A DNA stretch of 64,000 nt from Paulinella micropora (GCA_009731375.1 BJOX01000215.1:592868-656867); one strand, 5' to 3'. Positions 9,247 to 18,437 are shown, counted from the stretch's first letter. Translations and numbers: made by a program. The notes: a model not told the origin generated them from the letters alone.

Positions 9247-10148
9247 AGCGTGCGGTCTCGTGAGGGCGAGACCGCCTGATCGGTACCGCAGCAGCCGCCG
9301 CTGCTGCGGTACAGCGTAGTGCGAAACTCTGCCACAAAACGCGGCTCGTCCAAAGGGGGTATGTCCCGGCGGGACGCGAGTGTGAAGCCGTAGCCGGGCC
9401 AGTAGAGCACGTAGAAGTCAGAATTGTAGGAGACCACGCACGGCCCCCTCTGAAGGTCGGCTTCTTTGTAAAATTTGATTTGCCGCTCCTCCTTCAGAGC
9501 ATCGTCGGTGATTTGCGGCGTGCTGCGCTCGGCCTCGTCGAGTGCCGATAAAAATTGATTTCTGGCGCGGCGGAAAAAATCAGACTGGCCGGGAATGGCC
9601 TGCACGCCTTTCTCTTGGAAGAGCAGTGTGTGCGCCCAGGCGGTCGCCTGGAACCGATTGCGTACCCCGGTGCTGAGCTGGCTCTGTAGCCTGGCCGCCA
9701 GGTTGGACGCTATGTTGGCGCACGCGATCGCGCGCAGGCCACGCCGGCAGTTGGCGTGAGGCTGGAGCTGCGCCAGGAACTCACTTACCAACAAGCCCAG
9801 CCGGTTGGCGCCGTCGCCCCAGAACGCCACCAGACAGTTCGGCTCCAGCTTAAGCTCGGCCGGCCAGCTCGGCCCCATAACCCATAGCTTGCCTAAGCTG
9901 GGCGGCAGTCCAGCCTCGTGCCAACTGCCGGCGCTGTAAGCTGCTGCAATCAGCTGTGTGCAGCCGCTCTGTTGGTAGGCTTCCTGCAACTCCCGCCCCG
10001 CTGCAGAGACGAGCGTCAGCTCGCCTGTGATGACTTCTCGTATAACCGGCTTCAGCCATAAAGAGTTGCAATAGAAGTAAGATTGGGGCTTTGGTATTGT
10101 CTGGACAACTTTTTTCGAATCGGGCGCGGAGTCCCTGTCGGCAGACAT
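9102..10148 (-). CDS. hypothetical protein (main part)
   Basis: A 348-codon frame from ATG 10148. The N-terminus (MSADRDS) is short and charged, then a mixed alpha/beta protein follows with no motif I can name. A notable segment reads VVSYNSDFYVLYWPGYGF near residues 240-260. The frame breaks near 9115 and coding continues in the 8785-9246 frame. The start lies in an AT-rich leader with ATT repeats shared divergently with the 10342 gene. Confidence 0.65.
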   Translation of the reverse strand: MSADRDSAPDSKKVVQTIPKPQSYFYCNSLWLKPVIREVITGELTLVSAAGRELQEAYQQSGCTQLIAAAYSAGSWHEAGLPPSLGKLWVMGPSWPAELKLEPNCLVAFWGDGANRLGLLVSEFLAQLQPHANCRRGLRAIACANIASNLAARLQSQLSTGVRNRFQATAWAHTLLFQEKGVQAIPGQSDFFRRARNQFLSALDEAERSTPQITDDALKEERQIKFYKEADLQRGPCVVSYNSDFYVLYWPGYGFTLASRRDIPPLDEPRFVAEFRTTLYRSSGGCCGTDQAVSPSRDRTLWERERATFMQAGKAMVYIDRRDQPNLPDAPHVERATRIPTVLLGHCA

Positions 10149-10341
10149 TTTATTATTATTATTATTACTTTTTTTTTTGGTTAATAAAAGGAAAATAAAA
10201 AGAGAGAGAGAGAACAGAGAGAGGGGGGGGGGAGAGAAGGAGAAGGGAGAGGGGGGGAGGGGAGGGATGGGTGCTGCCCTCCTTTTCGCTCGCTCGGCGG
10301 TGCAGTCCAGCGCGGGTCTTCATTGGCTAAGAAGAGAGAAG

Positions 10342-11481
10342 ATGGCGGGCAGAGCTCTAGTGGTGTTGGCGGCCATGGTCTCCTGCTCCTTGGTAGCCAG
10401 CACAGCCGTGTGGGAAGAGGCCAATAAGTACACCTGCCCCAAGATTCTGAGCGGGTGGCTAGATAAGTGCAGGGGTTGTGCCGACAGGCCGTTCGCGTGT
10501 GTGCACCAGGTGGCCGTCATGGGGCAGGAGCCCCTAGACCGTGTTGTTGAACTGTGGAACTATTCTCTCTCTTTTTCTGCGCTGCTGCCACTGGCGCAAC
10601 ATCTGCTGTGGCCGCACCAGCAAGTGAGCTGCTTGATTTTTACCGCGTACCGCGAGTTTTACAAGTTGTACGGGCTGCTGGGCGACTCGCCCGTGCACAA
10701 GAGGGCGGTGGCGGGGCTGGTGCTGCTGCACCACTGCGGCGGGGTGTACGCCGACCCGGGGCTGGAGCTATTAAGAATCGGGCAGGGCCCGGCGGCGCAG
10801 GGACATTTCCCACTGCCAGCCCCGGAGCCAGAAGAGGACGGCAGCTACTTGCCAACCAGCTACTTCCTGCCAGAACTGCCGGTGTTAATGGCGGCCCACC
10901 CGCAGCGCGTAGGCATGCCGTACCTAGTGCTGCTGCGCTACATGTCGTCCTTGGCGCTGCCGTGGTACGACGGGATCTGGAGCGCCAACTTCTCGTTCGC
11001 CGACCCGCTGGACGAGCGCGGAGCCTTGCCCGATTCTCTGGCGCAGGTGTTGCGTGAGCAGCAACCCGTCGCTGCCAACGAGGGCGGCAGCACACAGGCT
11101 TGGTGGGAGGGCGTGCACAAAGTGCAGGTGCTGGGCCAGCTGGAGCGGCTGCACGTGCTCAACGCCAGCGAGTACCTGCAGGGCCCATCTGTCGTGTACC
11201 ACGCGTCGAGCCGCGTCTGGGAGACTCCCGCCGCCTTGTTCTGGTGGCAAGAGGTCTTCCGCTGGTTGCTGCTGGTGTTGCTGGCGTGCATGCTGCTGTG
11301 CGCGGCGGATCAGTGCAGGCGCCGGGGCTCGCTGAGATGCCCCTGCGGCTGGCGCCTGTACGCAACGCGCGGGACCGAGGGCTACGTGCCAGTTGCACCC
11401 TTGCAAACAGACGGCGCAGGGGCTTTTACGGAAGACTCTGCTCTGGAGTCTTCTGGTAGCAATTTATCTACACAAAGGTAG
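10342..11481 (+). CDS. membrane-anchored glycosyltransferase-like protein (GT32/DXD-type fold)
   Basis: A 379-residue protein when started at ATG 10342, where a signal peptide begins (MAGRALVVLAAMVSCSLVAS). The segment HKRAVAGLVLLHHCGGVYAD (about residues 115-134) resembles the sugar-binding DXD region of GT32-type glycosyltransferases, where R-h-h-L-h-x-x-GG-x-Y-h-D precedes a second Asp. Here the second Asp is replaced (ADPG), so metal and nucleotide-sugar binding may be altered or lost. A transmembrane segment near residues 305-325 (FRWLLLVLLACMLLCAA) is followed by a short Cys-rich, basic tail. The topology is type I: lumenal domain, then cytosolic tail. It could modify virion or host glycans, or be a non-enzymatic glycoprotein. 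Confidence 0.55.
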   Translation: MAGRALVVLAAMVSCSLVASTAVWEEANKYTCPKILSGWLDKCRGCADRPFACVHQVAVMGQEPLDRVVELWNYSLSFSALLPLAQHLLWPHQQVSCLIFTAYREFYKLYGLLGDSPVHKRAVAGLVLLHHCGGVYADPGLELLRIGQGPAAQGHFPLPAPEPEEDGSYLPTSYFLPELPVLMAAHPQRVGMPYLVLLRYMSSLALPWYDGIWSANFSFADPLDERGALPDSLAQVLREQQPVAANEGGSTQAWWEGVHKVQVLGQLERLHVLNASEYLQGPSVVYHASSRVWETPAALFWWQEVFRWLLLVLLACMLLCAADQCRRRGSLRCPCGWRLYATRGTEGYVPVAPLQTDGAGAFTEDSALESSGSNLSTQR

Positions 11482-11526
11482 AGATCTCTTTTAATGTCTT
11501 TCCGACCGAATCTCGAAGAGCTAAAC

Positions 11527-12735
11527 TTATTCTTCGGGAGTTTCTGCTTGCGCTGGCATTGTCTTTATACCTAGAACTTTCTGTGCCTCTGTGGCAAGAT
11601 TACGGAATTCGCTGCTTGCCGTTGTAACTCCGGACCACTTACTCAGTAGAGTGATTGCCTCTATTAAAGAGTTCTGTTCTTTCTTTGGTGTCGATCCTAT
11701 GATGTCATCCATAAAATCGCAAAGAGCTTTTTTCCACACGTCTGTCGAAGGCTCCTGCTCGCTACGTGCGCTTTGATTCTGTTGGCTGATACCAGCCAAC
11801 AGAATCGCAAAAAGAGACCACTGCAGTGATGCATCCGTCTTTTTTACGTTGCCGAGGTATTCCTTGTTGTCTTTGCAGTCGCAAAGTCTGTAACGCGCTA
11901 ATAAGAAGGCACCGTTCGGAGTAGTCTCATTTTCCTTCTCCTCCCCCCGCTCCTTTGCTCCCTTTTCCTTGCTGCCTGCTGGCTCCCCAGCAGGCACAGC
12001 CAGGTCTGGCGGGGGCACAGCCCGCGATATCCAGACCAGAAATTCGCCAGAAATACTTTCGAGGGCTATGGAAGGGCCCACTGGACGCATTAACAACTCT
12101 GTCAAGGACACAGCCGTCGACCAAAGTGCCTTCAGCATAATAGGAAGCATCTGCTCATTGGGGGATCCAGTGTGCCAAAACTTTTGTCCGTCCATCATAG
12201 GCAGATCTTCGTCCAGCTCGAAGCCGACCATTAACTGCTTCTCCTTTAACTGCTTCTCCTTTGTTCTGTCGTCGTCGTCGTCGTCGCGGATAAGTGCCCA
12301 GTCATACGGAAGTAACGCGCGTGTCTGCATGACTGAGCTCGTAACATCCCCAAAAGTCCATCCGCAATCCTTGAGTGAGTTAAAGTACACTTCAGCGCTC
12401 CCCCCCTGAGATACGAGTATCATATCTACAGGCCTTTTCCCGGTTGTACCGCTTCGGTTGCGACAGACAAAACCGCTGTCGTCAGAATGTTTGAAAGCTA
12501 AGGTGATATGCCGAGAGTTCTGTAGTATGTGCATCGCGGTTTTGCCACTACTTGGTGGTTTCCAGTCAAAATACTCTGCAAAACGTTTCACCACCTCGGA
12601 CGGATTTTGCAACCCTACCAAATGTTTCTCTCCTGAAGAGCTTTTGTCACCCGATGATGAGTCAGTCTGTTCTTGTTCTTGTTGATCGGTCGCTTTGTGT
12701 GGCTTTCCAGAGTTCTTGGTATTCTTGGCACCCAT
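11527..12735 (-). CDS. hypothetical protein with N-myristoylation motif
   Basis: A 402-residue protein from ATG 12735. The N-terminus MGAKNTK fits the N-myristoylation consensus (Gly2, Thr6). A Ser/Gln/Glu-rich region follows, then a folded domain, an Asp run (residues ~150-155), a Lys/Glu-rich linker and a helical C-terminal domain. No family recognised. Myristoylation would place it on membranes, for example at tegument, matrix or inner virion membrane, but that is inferred. A perfect 14-bp inverted repeat lies inside the coding region at 11775-11806. The stop is TAA followed almost at once by TAG. Confidence 0.65.
   Translation of the reverse strand: MGAKNTKNSGKPHKATDQQEQEQTDSSSGDKSSSGEKHLVGLQNPSEVVKRFAEYFDWKPPSSGKTAMHILQNSRHITLAFKHSDDSGFVCRNRSGTTGKRPVDMILVSQGGSAEVYFNSLKDCGWTFGDVTSSVMQTRALLPYDWALIRDDDDDDRTKEKQLKEKQLMVGFELDEDLPMMDGQKFWHTGSPNEQMLPIMLKALWSTAVSLTELLMRPVGPSIALESISGEFLVWISRAVPPPDLAVPAGEPAGSKEKGAKERGEEKENETTPNGAFLLARYRLCDCKDNKEYLGNVKKTDASLQWSLFAILLAGISQQNQSARSEQEPSTDVWKKALCDFMDDIIGSTPKKEQNSLIEAITLLSKWSGVTTASSEFRNLATEAQKVLGIKTMPAQAETPEE
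11775..11806. repeat. 14-bp perfect inverted repeat inside a CDS
   Basis: GATTCTGTTGGCTG, 4-nt loop ATAC, then the exact reverse complement, within the 11527-12735 coding sequence. It is one of many perfect palindromes in this window. Confidence 0.85.
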
Positions 12736-13087
12736 GTTGTGTCTGTGCGCTGGCAGTGCAGTCTTCTTCTCTCTTCTCTTTTTATATGAATCCTCTTTCT
12801 CTTCTCCCAAAGGAATGTGCTTTGCAGCTTTTCCCCNNNNNNNNNNNNNNNNNNNNNNNNNNNNNNNNNNNNNNNNNNNNNNNNNNNNNNNNNNNNNNNN
12901 NNNNNNNNNNNNNNNNNNNNNNNNNNNNNNNNNNNNNNNNNNNNNNNNNNNNNNNNNNNNNNNNNNNNNNNNNNNNNNNNNNNCCTCTCGCTCTCTTTCT
13001 CTCTTGTCCCTGTGCTATATGTAGCATTCCGCTGATCATGTATATGTATATTTGTGCTGCAGAAGCGTTGCCCCGTGTCGGGGGCAA

Positions 13088-16000
13088 ATGTCATCTCCCA
13101 CGCTTCTGAAGCAGTTTGAAACCAGGCTACGCGCCGTCTTGCAGGCCCGGCTAGATCTCTATGCACAGATCTCGGCTACCTGTGTCGAGAAAGGGAAATG
13201 CCAACTCGCAGGCACGCTGGCTGCGCACAGTGCTGCATCCTCGTGGCTTGCAAAGGGCACATACCACGTAGTCTTTTTTCCCGAGCAGTCGGGCGGCCGC
13301 GACACCCCGAGAGAGGTGCACCGCTACGGCTTCGTGTATTTCGACAGCGTGGACAAGGCCGACGCGCGCGTAAGCTGGGCCTCGGCCATGTTCCGTGCCG
13401 GGGTCGGGGCCTACCGAGAAACCAAGTATGAACAATGTCTGCTCAAGGATGTTATGTCTTTTTGCAAGAGCACGCAGGCTGACTTTCTCCAGCAAGAGAC
13501 GCTGGCGAAGCGGCTGGTTTGTGCCACATGCCGCCAAGCCTGGGGAAAGGAGCTTGCCGATATTCTAGTTAAGGCGACCAGGTCCTGTACGGATTTTACT
13601 CTCGCCGATCAAGCTGGGGAGCCAGGCGCAATCTACCTTTTTCGAAGCATGGCGGCGTACGCGCTAGGGGATTTGCAGCAGTACTGCAAGCGCTCCGCAG
13701 ACCCAGCGGAGCGTTGGGCCGCCTGGCTGGCCACGTACAGAACACTCAGGCGCTACGCCGAGCTCTTTGTCGCACGGCTCGCCACCCACCCCGAAGACGA
13801 CGCCGTGCTCGTCGACCTCAAACCCGCCAACTTCCTCGTATACCCCAGCCCGCTGCCGCGGGCTGAAGGAGAGGCAGGGGGGGTTCGGGGGGCAGCATGC
13901 CCCCCGCGCGGCAGCGGGCTGGCATGCGGGCTGAGGGTCTTGTTCGGTGACGCGGACGTGCGCGAAGACGCGTTCAACGCGCCGGCGAGCGAGCTGAGCC
14001 TGTCCTGGCTGGAGCTGCTGTGCCATCCCCCCCCGGGCGGGCGGTATATGCCGCCGAGCAGCAGGCTCAGCTTGGGGATGCTGGCGACCCTGGTAGCTGT
14101 CAGCCTGCATACTGCTGCGGCGGAGGACGACGACGGCGAGGAGGCCTGGCTGCTGCGACTAGCGATTGGGCAGGCTCGGGGCCTGTGGGCCGCCGAGTCC
14201 GAGACCAGGATCCTAAGCGAAGCCATCTCCCTGGTCTCCAGCATGCGCTTCAGCAATCAGCACCTGCAAACCTTCCTTCAAGTGCTGGCGGCCTACACCG
14301 CCCCCGCAGCCAGCACCCCACCGCCAGTGGCTGTTTCTTTTTCAGACGCTAGCGGTGGGGTGCTGGCTAAGGCGGCGCTGCAATACAAAGATTTACTGAA
14401 GCAGGCTTTTCGCTGCAACCATTGCGACAAGCCATTGCAGAATGCACGGTGCGATTTGGCGAAATACTTAGATCAAGTGGCCACGGCGCAGGCTAATCCT
14501 GCACCCCAGCCCGTGGACTTGCTACAACTGCTGAGTGACACACTTTCCACTCCAGAAGGAGTGACAAAAGAAAAGTTAGATGACAACGGAACATGGTTGT
14601 GTTATAAGACGCCCGGACGCACAGACATTTTTGTGTGTGGAGTGCAACCCGGCGGCTACGACAAGGCATATGTGGATTGGTCTGTAGCCTTGTTCCAGGC
14701 GCAAATCGGTGTGTGCCACTCGACCCTCATCCAGGACCAACTCGCAACTTCGGCCAATAACGCGAGTCAGACGGGTTTTCGTTCGAACGAGCATATGGAA
14801 ATGGTGAGAATCTTTCTGCGCAACCAGAAAACATTTGACAAAAGCATTACTTGGCTGGGGTACAAGCAGCCCAACGACGCCGGGCTCTTGTCGCAGCACC
14901 TGCGGGACCCGCGGCTAGCCCCACGAGCCTGGGAGGAACTGTTTCTGTTAATGCGTCGCTATGCGCGCCTGCTCCTTGGACGGGTACGGCGGGGGGAGCG
15001 GGTGTGGCTTTCCGACCGCTGGGCGGTCGACCGTGTTGCAGTCTACTGCTACGCGCTGGGGGAGTCAGACACAAACTTCATCACGGTTCACCTCTTGGAC
15101 TCTCTACTACCTTTTATCCAGCCCGGGTACTGTGCCGGCATTTCCGTGGACAAGAAGCTTTTCTTTTGTGACAGCACACAAGCGGAGGCCAGCCCTACCG
15201 CGCTAGCCGTCGTGTTGTATCTGGCGTTGGTGTCAAACAGCAAGCGAAATTTCCTAGACAATATAGACGAAATCAGTCGATCATACGTACTGGCGCCGCT
15301 GGCCCCACTGACTGAAAACCCAGCTACCAAAGGCCGCTGGTTGCCGTCGACCCTGGACCTACTCGACGACCCCGGCGGCGTTCTCTGCCAGCTGGTAGCT
15401 TCGGACGCCGCCGGGGGGCTCCAAACTCTCAAGGATTTCCGAGACAACATCCTGCACACGCTCAACGAAGAAGCCGACAGTCAATTCCAAGGCAGGCTGG
15501 ATAAGTCGCCGCCGGGCCAGGCCAGCAACAGATACAACCCCCACCCCCGGCCCAATCGCTTTAGCGAACAAGTCCAGGGCCTGCGCCGGAAGCTCGAGAA
15601 TTTGCGGAGGAAGAAGAAGCCGGGCCGCGAAACTCGAGAGGCACGTGGCAGTAAGCAGCCGGAGGTGTTCAGGGGAGGCGCCGGCAGCCCAGACGAAAGC
15701 GCCGCTTTCTTCTACACGTCCACAGAAAACATTGCAAAAATTGCCCCCTGGTACGCACACTTGTACAAACACAAAATAGCAGCGTACCAAGCCTTAGAAT
15801 ACGACTACAATGCCGCTCCGGCTGCGCCAGGTTTAGGCTTCGGCAGCATCCCATGCTTGGTGCGCCTCCAACTCCCTCCCGGCGGAATGCCCCTTCCCGA
15901 ATTCTTGGCGCAGCCGTCTCTGTCGCAGGACACCAAGAACCAGGTCTGGGAAGAGCTCTTCTTGCTGGTGCAGCGCTGTGCGGCTCTTCCCGCCACATGG

Positions 16001-16246
16001 CTCGACCAAGTCTGCCCGCTGCTGAGCGCTAGCTGGGACCTATCCTACTTTGAGGTATACTCGGCCAAGTGTCCTGCCAACCCTGAACTGCTACTAGTGG
16101 AGGTGCGAATCTTGCTGGCACTGGCTGGCGAACGCCGGCCAGACCGGGCGGCTTTGCTGTACCAGAACCTGATTACAAACAGCAAGCGTCTCTTTGCGGA
16201 AGGCGCTCTGTTGCACGGGCAAGAAGCAGCGGCGCGGGGACAGTAA
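13088..16246 (+). CDS. large protein with repeated kinase-like (pseudokinase) modules
   Basis: A 1052-residue protein from ATG 13088. At about residue 243 VLVDLKPANFLVYP followed by RVLFGDAD looks like a protein-kinase catalytic loop (D-x-KP-x-N) and a DFG-like metal-binding motif (GDAD). Two further blocks begin with the recurring WEELFLLMRRYARLLL and WEELFLLVQRCAAL, each in the position of WAAWLATYRTLRRYAELFV of the first, so I read three degenerate copies of one module; copies two and three lack the catalytic Asp/Asn. A GC-palindromic element (13845-13922) is inserted in frame between the catalytic-loop and GDAD motifs of module one. A basic linker lies near 830-850. It is paralogous to the broken gene at 54927-57844. 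Kinase relationship moderate, activity doubtful. Confidence 0.65.
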   Translation: MSSPTLLKQFETRLRAVLQARLDLYAQISATCVEKGKCQLAGTLAAHSAASSWLAKGTYHVVFFPEQSGGRDTPREVHRYGFVYFDSVDKADARVSWASAMFRAGVGAYRETKYEQCLLKDVMSFCKSTQADFLQQETLAKRLVCATCRQAWGKELADILVKATRSCTDFTLADQAGEPGAIYLFRSMAAYALGDLQQYCKRSADPAERWAAWLATYRTLRRYAELFVARLATHPEDDAVLVDLKPANFLVYPSPLPRAEGEAGGVRGAACPPRGSGLACGLRVLFGDADVREDAFNAPASELSLSWLELLCHPPPGGRYMPPSSRLSLGMLATLVAVSLHTAAAEDDDGEEAWLLRLAIGQARGLWAAESETRILSEAISLVSSMRFSNQHLQTFLQVLAAYTAPAASTPPPVAVSFSDASGGVLAKAALQYKDLLKQAFRCNHCDKPLQNARCDLAKYLDQVATAQANPAPQPVDLLQLLSDTLSTPEGVTKEKLDDNGTWLCYKTPGRTDIFVCGVQPGGYDKAYVDWSVALFQAQIGVCHSTLIQDQLATSANNASQTGFRSNEHMEMVRIFLRNQKTFDKSITWLGYKQPNDAGLLSQHLRDPRLAPRAWEELFLLMRRYARLLLGRVRRGERVWLSDRWAVDRVAVYCYALGESDTNFITVHLLDSLLPFIQPGYCAGISVDKKLFFCDSTQAEASPTALAVVLYLALVSNSKRNFLDNIDEISRSYVLAPLAPLTENPATKGRWLPSTLDLLDDPGGVLCQLVASDAAGGLQTLKDFRDNILHTLNEEADSQFQGRLDKSPPGQASNRYNPHPRPNRFSEQVQGLRRKLENLRRKKKPGRETREARGSKQPEVFRGGAGSPDESAAFFYTSTENIAKIAPWYAHLYKHKIAAYQALEYDYNAAPAAPGLGFGSIPCLVRLQLPPGGMPLPEFLAQPSLSQDTKNQVWEELFLLVQRCAALPATWLDQVCPLLSASWDLSYFEVYSAKCPANPELLLVEVRILLALAGERRPDRAALLYQNLITNSKRLFAEGALLHGQEAAARGQ
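13845..13922. repeat. dispersed GC-palindromic element, complete copy with terminal inverted repeats
   Basis: 78 bp bounded by CCAGCCCGCTGCCGCG and its exact reverse complement (13907-13922). Inside are a G-rich stretch and a second small palindrome centred on GCATGC. Length 78 = 26 codons, so it sits in frame in the 13088 gene. The left arm plus G-run plus GCATGC/C-run pattern recurs at 18626, 18860, 59640 and, inverted, 27878. Confidence 0.8.
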
Positions 16247-16264
16247 GCGCACGGCCCTGATCAG

Positions 16265-16294
16265 CCCCCCAACAAATTTCAGTTCTCATTTTAT
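16265..16294. repeat. 30-bp imperfect direct repeat, copy 1 (other copy 17102-17131)
   Basis: Matches 17102-17131 at 28 of 30 positions. The second copy contains the start codon and first codons of the minus-strand glycoprotein gene 16323-17126, so this copy looks like the 5' remnant of a lost duplicate, now beyond that gene's 3' end. Confidence 0.7.
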
Positions 16295-16322
16295 TAACAT
16301 TAATATTTAATGCGGGCCGTGG

Positions 16323-17126
16323 CTACGAAATAACGAACCATTTTCGGGCCCCCAACAGAGTTGACCACACGATTATAAATAGCGCTGCAAAGGCTAGCGC
16401 TGCGCAGACTCTTCCATCACACGTGCAGGCATCCCTATTGCTTTTGATCATACAACACCCATCCAACCAGACCAATATCGAAAAGATAATCAGAATGATA
16501 GTCGGAATGATAAAAACAATCATGAAGCCAAGCGCGGTCTTGGTCACACAGGAGACCTGGATTGCATAAGAGACAGCGCACGGCCCTGCTGGACAGGTGA
16601 AGTCCCAACTAAGCTCAACGTCTTTCATTTTTCTGACATTCTGAAGCGAAGCCCTGCCATGGTTCACACGCGGCATTTGGGTCATGAACGCTAGTACATT
16701 GGTATTACAGCGCGTGTAATATTCGTTCTTGCCCCATTCTCTCCCCTTGTTCAATCCTAAGGCCAGGTTCGTTGCGCTCTCGCTTTCGCCCATGTAGTAA
16801 TAAAAGTAAAGGCGATGCAATAATGCGCATTGATCAGCCGCCTGTGGATCTTGAAAAGGCTTCACGGAACCCCTAATTTCTGTCTTGTTGGGGAGGGACT
16901 CACTCCGTCTCCACTCTAAATTCTTAAAACGCCTGTCATGGCAGTAGAACTTTTCATCCAGATCTAACCAGTCGGCCGAGCTGGCGGTAGTGGGGAGGCT
17001 ATAATACATGTAGCCGATGTCTTCAACGTGCAGCCGTTCTCCAACGTTGCTGATAGCACTAACCCCTTGCACCCAGTGCTGTGCAACCAGCAGCAGACAC
17101 ACCCCCCAACAAAATTCACTTCTCAT
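16323..17126 (-). CDS. two-TM envelope-type glycoprotein, paralogue of 45920-46579
   Basis: 267 residues from ATG 17126, which opens a signal peptide (MRSEFCWGVCLLLVAQHW). A roughly 170-residue Cys-containing ectodomain has N-glycosylation-like sites (NKTE). Two hydrophobic segments follow near the C-terminus (ALGFMIVFIIPTIILIIFSI and CAALAFAALFIIVWSTLL), separated by a Cys-rich loop. The pattern NLEWRRSESL...GSVKPF...CALLHRLYFYY aligns with the 45920-46579 protein, whose layout is the same. I do not recognise a named family. A viral envelope or host-surface protein is likely. It is tail-to-tail with the 13088 gene, 76 bp away. Confidence 0.7.
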   Translation of the reverse strand: MRSEFCWGVCLLLVAQHWVQGVSAISNVGERLHVEDIGYMYYSLPTTASSADWLDLDEKFYCHDRRFKNLEWRRSESLPNKTEIRGSVKPFQDPQAADQCALLHRLYFYYYMGESESATNLALGLNKGREWGKNEYYTRCNTNVLAFMTQMPRVNHGRASLQNVRKMKDVELSWDFTCPAGPCAVSYAIQVSCVTKTALGFMIVFIIPTIILIIFSILVWLDGCCMIKSNRDACTCDGRVCAALAFAALFIIVWSTLLGARKWFVIS

Positions 17127-17260
17127 TTTATCCGCAAGATTACCCTGGACAGTTTGCAAAGAAGATAAATGGACGGAAAAGGGAAAGTTACAAGAGAAAA
17201 CAAGAAGCGCGCGCGAGAGAGAGAGAGAGAAAGGGGGGGGGGGGAAGGGGGGGGGGGGGG

Positions 17261-17365
17261 NNNNNNNNNNNNNNNNNNNNNNNNNNNNNNNNNNNNNNNN
17301 NNNNNNNNNNNNNNNNNNNNNNNNNNNNNNNNNNNNNNNNNNNNNNNNNNNNNNNNNNNNNNNNN
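17261..17365. other. assembly gap in GA/G-run intergenic DNA
   Basis: 105 N following a (GA)n tract and a G-run upstream of the 17126 gene. Confidence 0.9.
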
Positions 17366-17402
17366 AACGGGGTGGCGGCTGACGGGGAAAACTTCAACAG
17401 AG

Positions 17403-17410
17403 GCTTTATT
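17403..17410 (-). terminator. poly(A) signal for the 17485-17994 gene
   Basis: TTTATT on the plus strand, i.e. AATAAA on the minus strand, about 75 bp beyond the stop codon and beyond a perfect palindrome. Confidence 0.45.
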
Positions 17411-17450
17411 TAATGATAATAACAAAATAATATCGATCTAGGCAGGCCCA

Positions 17451-17486
17451 AGCTTCCGCCGAAGCTAGCTAGCTTCGGCGGAAGCT
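17451..17486. repeat. 36-bp perfect palindrome (18+18) at a gene 3' end
   Basis: AGCTTCCGCCGAAGCTAG joined directly to its reverse complement. It overlaps the stop codon of the 17485-17994 gene. As RNA it could form a strong 3' hairpin. Confidence 0.85.
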
Positions 17487-17994
17487 AGTTCTGCTTGGGC
17501 AGAGGAGTAATGCAATTGTCATAGGGGCGTTGCGCCAGGCGCCGCCTGGCCAGTGCGTAACTCATCAACACCAGGCTGTTGTTCACGCGCCAAATGTCTC
17601 TCTCTACATGCGTCGCACGCGGGTCATCGGCGCGCACTGTGCCTTCCTTGGACTTGACCCACTCTGTCAAAGCCCGCGGCCTAGGGGCCACGTGCTTTTT
17701 GTACTGTCCTGAGCGCAGCTGAGCCTTCATACTTTCTAACACGCCAGAAACTCGCTCCAGGTCTTGCAGCAACGCCGTGCTGCCGGCATCAGCAGCCTCT
17801 GCCGCCGTGGGCAAGGGCTCCAGCCCACATACCTGCGGGTGGTACGCTGGTAGGCCGTACGCTCGTGCGGGCTCGGGCGAGGGCGTCGAGTCTGAGTTCG
17901 GAGACAGCTCCTGCGCGGGCGACTCGTTCTCGACCTTGACTTTCTTGGGAGAAGGCTCCTCCTCCTCCCCCCAGCGCAAATCCATCCTCATCAT
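17485..17994 (-). CDS. hypothetical protein with NLS
   Basis: 169 residues from ATG 17994 (MMRMDLRWGEEEE). The upstream codons are a CT microsatellite and not likely coding. An acidic N-terminus, a basic SPKKVKVE nuclear-localisation-like motif, a Ser/Pro-rich stretch, then a helical C-terminal domain with a basic segment (YKKHVAPRPR). No family recognised. The composition suits a small nuclear regulatory protein. A poly(A) signal and a palindrome mark the 3' end. Confidence 0.6.
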   Translation of the reverse strand: MMRMDLRWGEEEEPSPKKVKVENESPAQELSPNSDSTPSPEPARAYGLPAYHPQVCGLEPLPTAAEAADAGSTALLQDLERVSGVLESMKAQLRSGQYKKHVAPRPRALTEWVKSKEGTVRADDPRATHVERDIWRVNNSLVLMSYALARRRLAQRPYDNCITPLPKQN

Positions 17995-18437
17995 CTGGCG
18001 AAAAGACACTGAGAGAGAGAGAGAGAGAGGGAGAGGGGGGAGGGGGAAGAGGGGGGGGGGGAGAGTGTCAACACAAAAACACATACATACACACACACTC
18101 TCTCAGGCATTCTGCCTGAAAAACGCACAGAAAGCGTCAAATTGTGGCATAGCAACGCCAGCAGGCTTGGTTGCTTGCTGGTGCAGGGGGGGGGGGGCGC
18201 CCCCCCCCACATGTGCCTCATAGGGGGGGGCGCCCCCCCCCCCCCCCCTNNNNNNNNNNCAACCCAGCAGCGACAGTAAAAGCGTGTGATTGTCCGTACA
18301 AGCTTGGCGATGCAGCACAAAAGATTCTTTAATGAAAGAGAACAGAAATTAAGCGGCATCAAAAAAATAAATACCGTGGCTTTTCTATATGTAAGCTTGT
18401 TTTTCTTGCACTGCCTCGCTTGTGCGGGGCTGGGCTC
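17995..18437. other. low-complexity intergenic DNA with a 10-N gap
   Basis: (GA)n, G-runs, an (AC)n stretch, C-runs and gap 18250-18259. No gene supported. The short AT-rich part after 18310 may be 3' flanking sequence of the decayed region to the right. Confidence 0.6.
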
